DNA of 8,109 nt from a bacterium (lineage in GTDB: Bacteria; UBP15; UBA6099; DSWB01), in NCBI GenBank assembly GCA_020061125.1, contig JAGUYV010000280.1, forward strand, positions 1 through 8,109, read 5' to 3'. Of this stretch, positions 6,001-8,109 are shown one piece after another. Position 1 is the stretch's first letter; each line of letters begins with the position of its first letter. The position numbers were made by a program, and so were the translations under genes. The notes under the pieces were generated by a model. The model ran no database searches. It was not told the origin of the DNA and was given only the letters and a program-made list of their open reading frames with translations.

Positions 6001-8109
6001 GAATACGGTCATGCTCAACAACGGAGACGGGACCTTCAGCGCCACCACGGTGAGTTTCGGCGCGGGCGACACATCTTCGGCCGCGGCGTTCGATGCGGAC
6101 GGAGACGGCGACAACGACATTGTTTTCGGCAACCGCACGGGCGCAAGCACGGTCTGGATTAACAACGGAAACGCCACCTTCACGCAGGCGGCCGGCAGCC
6201 TCGGAAGCAACACGGTCAACGCCGTTGTTCCCGGAGATGTTGACGGCGATGGAGACACGGATCTGATTCTTGTGATCAATGGCGATAATTTGCTTTTAGT
6301 CAACGACGGAGACGGCGGTTTCACGGACAGCGGGCAGACTCCTGGCGCGGGCGAATCCCTGTCCGGCGCGCTCGTGGATATTGACGCGGACGGAGACCTG
6401 GATTTCATCGAGGGCCGTTCCGGCGCAACCCGCATCTGGCGTAACAACGGCGCGGGCAGCTTCACGGATACCGGCGCCGCGCTCGGCGCGGGAGACACCG
6501 TTGCCATCGCGTACGCGGATTTCGACAACGACGGGGACTGGGACTTTTTCGCGGCCAACAGCGGCTCGGCCTCCAAACTGTGGCTCAACAACGGCGCGGG
6601 CGTCTTCTCGGACTTCGGTTCGGATTACGCGGCCGCGGACATAGTGACTTCAGCCAGGGCCGCGGACCTGGACGGCGATGGCGATGTGGACATCTACCTC
6701 GGCATCCAGGGCCAGGACAAAATCCTGTTCAACAACATCGCCGACGCATCAGGCGGCATCAGCCCGAACTCGCCCCCTTCCGCTCCCTCCGTCATCGCCG
6801 TTGGCAACCCCTCCCTGACCACCATCACCCTCGAATGGACCGCCGCTTCGGATGTCGAGACCCCGGCAAACCAGATTTCGTACAATGTGTGCGTTGGTAA
6901 AACTTCGGGCGGAGGCGAGGTCATGGCCTGCCGGAACGGCATCGGCCCGGGCAATGCGGGCGCGGCCTTGAGCCACACCATCGGAAATCTCTATCCCGGA
7001 ACCTATTACTGGTCCGTGCAGGCCGTGGACGGCGCCTTTGCGCGATCCGCATTTTCCGCTGAAGACATCTTCAACAATATCGCGCCTTTCGACGACACGG
7101 AACAGACCCTGGGCAACTCCAAGACTCGCGGCGCGTTCGCCGCGGATGTCAACATGGACGGGGACATTGATGTGATCGCGGGCGCGGACGGCGCATCCAC
7201 CCTGTGGGTCAACGACGGCGATGGCGCGTTCACAAATTCCGGCCAGAATCTCGGCACGCACAGCACCATCGCCGCGTTCGGCGGCGACTTCGACAACAAC
7301 GGATATGTGGATCTGGTCAAGGCCGAATACAACGGCGCGGCCCATGTGTATCTGAATACAAACGGCATATTCACGGACACGGGGCAAACCCTGGACATGT
7401 CCGGCTCCAATGTATACGGCGTCACGGGCATTGACGCGGACGGCGACGGCGACATGGATCTTGCCTTCGCCACATACGGCAACAACAGACTCTTCATCAA
7501 CGACGGCTCGGGCGCATTCACGGACTCCGGCGAACCCATGCCCGGCACCGTGTCCAACAGCTTGGCCGCCGCGGACATAGACGGCGACGGCGACATGGAT
7601 CTCCTCGACGCCACTTCCTCGGGCATCAAAATCTGGACCAATGACGGGTTCGCTTCCTTCACGCTCCAGTTCGCAAGTTACGGGACCAACGCCACCGAAG
7701 TGGCGGTTGCGGATGTGAACGGCGACGGCATCCCGGACATCATCCGCGGCGGCTCGCTCGGCACCAACATCTTCACGGGCAACGGCAACGGCACATTCAA
7801 CGACACCGGCGCGACCCTGTCCACTGCAGCGAGCATTTCTTCCCTGCATGTCGTGGACGCGGACCTGGACGGCGATTTCGACATCCTCGCCGCCACCAAT
7901 CAGGGAACCTACCTGTTTCTGAACGACGGCACTGGCGCGTTCACGGATTCGCAACAGCGGCTCGGTCCCAACGATACGCGCGCCATCGCCGCAAGCGATT
8001 TCGACGCGGACAGCGACCCCGACCTTTTCGCTGGAAACTACAACCAGCCGGACAAAGTCTGGGAAAACTGGCGCATCAGCTCCGGTTCTCCGATCAGCGC
8101 CAACACCAC
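2990..8109 (+). CDS. Giant exported multi-propeller protein: (7 FG-GAP/VCBS blades + FN3)x4, 3'-truncated by the window edge
   Basis: The frame is open from ATG 2990 to the right edge (1706 complete codons, no stop), so the protein is larger still. An in-frame TGA (2987-2989) abuts the ATG, and a later start would remove the signal peptide, which fixes this start even though no good ribosome binding site is seen. Residues 1-25 form a signal peptide: K5, then the hydrophobic stretch ILVLILL. It carries both a lipobox-like L-T-A-C (C16) and an A-H-A site (residue 25). Then come four seven-bladed propellers (about 26-364, 474-797, 910-1256 and 1362-1700) separated by FN3-like domains (about 370-473, 805-909 and 1260-1361). 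Blades are about 40-53 residues and follow the pattern calcium loop, then a hydrophobic strand, then W/F-x-N-[DN]-G-x-G-x-F. Such proteins are typically surface or secreted binding or structural proteins; no catalytic domain is visible here. Ligand and anchoring are unknown, and the C-terminus, where a sorting signal would lie, is not in the window. Confidence 0.93.
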   Translation, partial: MHTLKPILVLILLTACASSCGPAHAVAFTDSGQSLAWGSLQYGVLSDLDGDGFADIVVARDGANTVWMNDGSGAFSNSGQNLDANDTRGIAVADFDNDGDLDLAFGNDDAGMSVWRNNGAGTFTDTGQTLGAGACVRLAALDIDNDGDMDIFEARSAAPKGRFWLNDGSGAFTLSSETIAPDTAWHVKAADMNADGYDDLIIATTVNITVYYSDGEGGFDTSDTVAATGEILCIHDYDADDQPDIANFSTTGDNALFKVWASPFQFYQDKGQSFGDYNSGGCAAADLDNDGDVDLAQSGADVPTPTRFWLNDGVMSFSAATDTLALGPATILGASDVDGDGDADLVFHPLAGNGLVYLNQTADGGNANAAPSAPSSLSVQTAGEFERTPSLQWSGDSDDTSPAGLLSYELRIGTAPGAYDALSFLAAEEPPRLRKSPFKPHALADGDYYWAVRTVDAAGARSAWSAESSFSISSYLWRKSNPVIVPSTSETMNLIAADADGDGAVDIISASSNAARRGIFLNQGNGDLEDSGTVVSCEAARAADVDGDGDLDLVCNNDVYVNGGGLSFTASGQSLGMDGLCVADLDGDGDSDIAGGGPRRAYLNNGSGVFGPTLEGAFGSCVIAACGDLDGDGDDDVAVNPCGESSVSLWKNDGKGGFGAAPWQTLTLEMDPTALELLDLDGNGYPDIVYNTGAPLMNNAGSFTAGSGSLNPGLAPLGMTLGDLNNDGWIDAYVTAAGTSIPRLNNGAGGFQNATEYYLYETGKYPAAAAAADIDGDGYLDIVTSGGSTFFNDAFDGPPAPAAANTPPAAPTPVALPDTATSTITFAWTQATDAQTPDAHITYNVRIGTVSGGNDIRSGEAPVGPGRAGAAETLTLKNLPEGTIYWSVQAVDTAWATSPWSAEDSFVISIPFAFTESTATLQTANTASVFLADVNSNDANGLGDVITATENGAAVALNAGNGTFSAPSNYGTAAPSCAVGADLDGQPPSSGNGATDLILCYNGMNTVMLNNGDGTFSATTVSFGAGDTSSAAAFDADGDGDNDIVFGNRTGASTVWINNGNATFTQAAGSLGSNTVNAVVPGDVDGDGDTDLILVINGDNLLLVNDGDGGFTDSGQTPGAGESLSGALVDIDADGDLDFIEGRSGATRIWRNNGAGSFTDTGAALGAGDTVAIAYADFDNDGDWDFFAANSGSASKLWLNNGAGVFSDFGSDYAAADIVTSARAADLDGDGDVDIYLGIQGQDKILFNNIADASGGISPNSPPSAPSVIAVGNPSLTTITLEWTAASDVETPANQISYNVCVGKTSGGGEVMACRNGIGPGNAGAALSHTIGNLYPGTYYWSVQAVDGAFARSAFSAEDIFNNIAPFDDTEQTLGNSKTRGAFAADVNMDGDIDVIAGADGASTLWVNDGDGAFTNSGQNLGTHSTIAAFGGDFDNNGYVDLVKAEYNGAAHVYLNTNGIFTDTGQTLDMSGSNVYGVTGIDADGDGDMDLAFATYGNNRLFINDGSGAFTDSGEPMPGTVSNSLAAADIDGDGDMDLLDATSSGIKIWTNDGFASFTLQFASYGTNATEVAVADVNGDGIPDIIRGGSLGTNIFTGNGNGTFNDTGATLSTAASISSLHVVDADLDGDFDILAATNQGTYLFLNDGTGAFTDSQQRLGPNDTRAIAASDFDADSDPDLFAGNYNQPDKVWENWRISSGSPISANT
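3065..4081 (+). repeat. Propeller 1: seven FG-GAP/VCBS-type blades
   Basis: Calcium loops begin at 3128 (DLDGDGFAD), 3269 (DFDNDGDLD), 3413 (DIDNDGDMD), 3560 (DMNADGYDD), 3695 (DYDADDQPD), 3845 (DLDNDGDVD) and 3995 (DVDGDGDAD), spaced 135-150 bases. The fifth is degenerate: the glycine is replaced and the sixth position is D. Seven blades match the closed fold of integrin-alpha-like propellers. Three cysteines occur, before the loops of blades 3, 5 and 6. Confidence 0.88.
4097..4408 (+). other. Fibronectin type III-like linker domain 1
   Basis: About 104 residues (370-473) lack the calcium loop and show an FN3-like pattern: a proline-rich entry (APSAPSSL), a central tryptophan (LQWSGDSDD), the YELRIGT strand, and the late signature YYWAVRTVD followed by SAWSAE. 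Its middle (around 4234-4310) differs in sequence from the other two copies, which share a SGG motif there. Confidence 0.75.
4409..5380 (+). repeat. Propeller 2: seven FG-GAP/VCBS-type blades
   Basis: Calcium loops begin at 4481 (DADGDGAVD), 4619 (DVDGDGDLD), 4739 (DLDGDGDSD), 4871 (DLDGDGDDD), 5024 (DLDGNGYPD), 5156 (DLNNDGWID) and 5306 (DIDGDGYLD). All seven are intact. Blades 2 and 3 are the shortest in the protein (loop spacing 120 bases between them). The first four blades carry all six cysteines of this propeller. A run of six alanines precedes the seventh loop. Confidence 0.88.
5402..5716 (+). other. Fibronectin type III-like linker domain 2
   Basis: Residues 805-909 open with NTPPAAP, then show TFAWTQATD, the YNVRIGTVSGG strand, YWSVQAVD, and SPWSAEDSF. 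It resembles domain 3 (YNV-x-x-G-x-x-SGG and YWSVQAVD shared) more than domain 1. Domains of this kind commonly link VCBS propellers in large secreted proteins. Confidence 0.78.
5717..6757 (+). repeat. Propeller 3: seven blades, the first two with enlarged calcium loops
   Basis: Loops begin at 5786 and 5933 (both lengthened, 12 and 15 residues instead of 9), then 6092 (DADGDGDND), 6236 (DVDGDGDTD), 6377 (DIDADGDLD), 6518 (DFDNDGDWD) and 6665 (DLDGDGDVD). Blades 3-7 are regular at 141-147 bases. Despite the enlarged loops, the blade count stays at seven, and blades 1 and 2 keep the N-x-G-x-G-T-F end motif. Confidence 0.86.
6767..7072 (+). other. Fibronectin type III-like linker domain 3
   Basis: Residues 1260-1361 begin NSPPSAP and contain TLEWTAASD, the YNVCVGKTSGG strand, YYWSVQAVD and SAFSAEDIF. 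Unlike domains 1 and 2 it has two cysteines (codons 6890-6892 and 6929-6931), 13 residues apart on either side of the SGG turn, which could form a local disulfide after export. Confidence 0.78.
7073..8089 (+). repeat. Propeller 4: seven FG-GAP/VCBS-type blades
   Basis: Loops begin at 7145 (DVNMDGDID), 7286 (DFDNNGYVD), 7433 (DADGDGDMD), 7574 (DIDGDGDMD), 7712 (DVNGDGIPD), 7856 (DADLDGDFD) and 7997 (DFDADSDPD). The last has Ser in place of the loop glycine. This is the most regular propeller (138-147 bases per blade) and has no cysteine. The residues after it (SPISANT) resemble the entry into FN3 domains 2 and 3, so another FN3 domain probably starts at the window edge. Confidence 0.87.

Noticed and set aside
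6749-7954. Long minus-strand open frame (401 codons) opposite propellers 3-4
   Set aside because: Its translation is a periodic Val/Ala/His/Arg pattern that mirrors the D-G-D repeats of the plus-strand gene; it has no domain pattern of its own. GC-rich repeats keep the opposite frame open.
3121-8005. Recurrent GACGGCGACGG-type sequences considered as a DNA repeat array
   Set aside because: They are in frame, about 140 bases apart, and encode the calcium loop of each blade; there are no conserved spacers or CRISPR-like repeat units.

Overview
The window is GC-rich DNA, clearly bacterial, with four protein-coding genes, all on the + strand. Spacers are short (56, 64 and 91 bases). There is no rRNA, tRNA, CRISPR array, insertion sequence or phage gene. 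The presence of QueA (queuosine pathway) and the secreted calcium-loop repeat protein fit a free-living, probably diderm, environmental bacterium. The sequence alone does not place it in a phylum.

Layout: (1) bases 1-747, the 3' two thirds of queA, whose start lies upstream of the window; (2) 804-1883, a stand-alone NAD(P)-binding extended short-chain dehydrogenase/reductase of the fatty-acyl-reductase-like (NAD_binding_4) type; (3) 1948-2898, a radical SAM protein of the YhcC/TIGR01212 family; (4) 2990 to beyond the right edge, the 5' part (1706 complete codons, no stop) of a giant exported repeat protein that fills 63% of the window. Genes 1-3 look like ordinary housekeeping or metabolic genes that share a direction; no common pathway is evident. 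Gene 4 has its own promoter-like sequence and appears to be a separate transcription unit.

The notable object is gene 4. After a signal peptide it is built as four modules, each made of exactly seven FG-GAP/VCBS-type blades followed by a fibronectin type III-like domain. The fourth such domain would start just where the window ends. Each blade carries one D-x-[DN]-x-[DN]-G-x-x-D calcium loop or a degenerate version, giving 28 in all. The distance from the last loop of one propeller to the first loop of the next is nearly constant (486, 480 and 480 bases). The protein is therefore predicted to be a chain of integrin-like seven-bladed beta-propellers joined by FN3 linkers, displayed on or released from the cell surface. 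Its ligand is unknown, and any C-terminal anchor or sorting domain is outside the window.

No new enzymatic, defence or mobile system was found. Points for a second look are the regular propeller-FN3 architecture, deviant calcium loops at specific blades, a 9-bp direct repeat in the gene 4 promoter region, and a possible leaderless start for the radical SAM gene.
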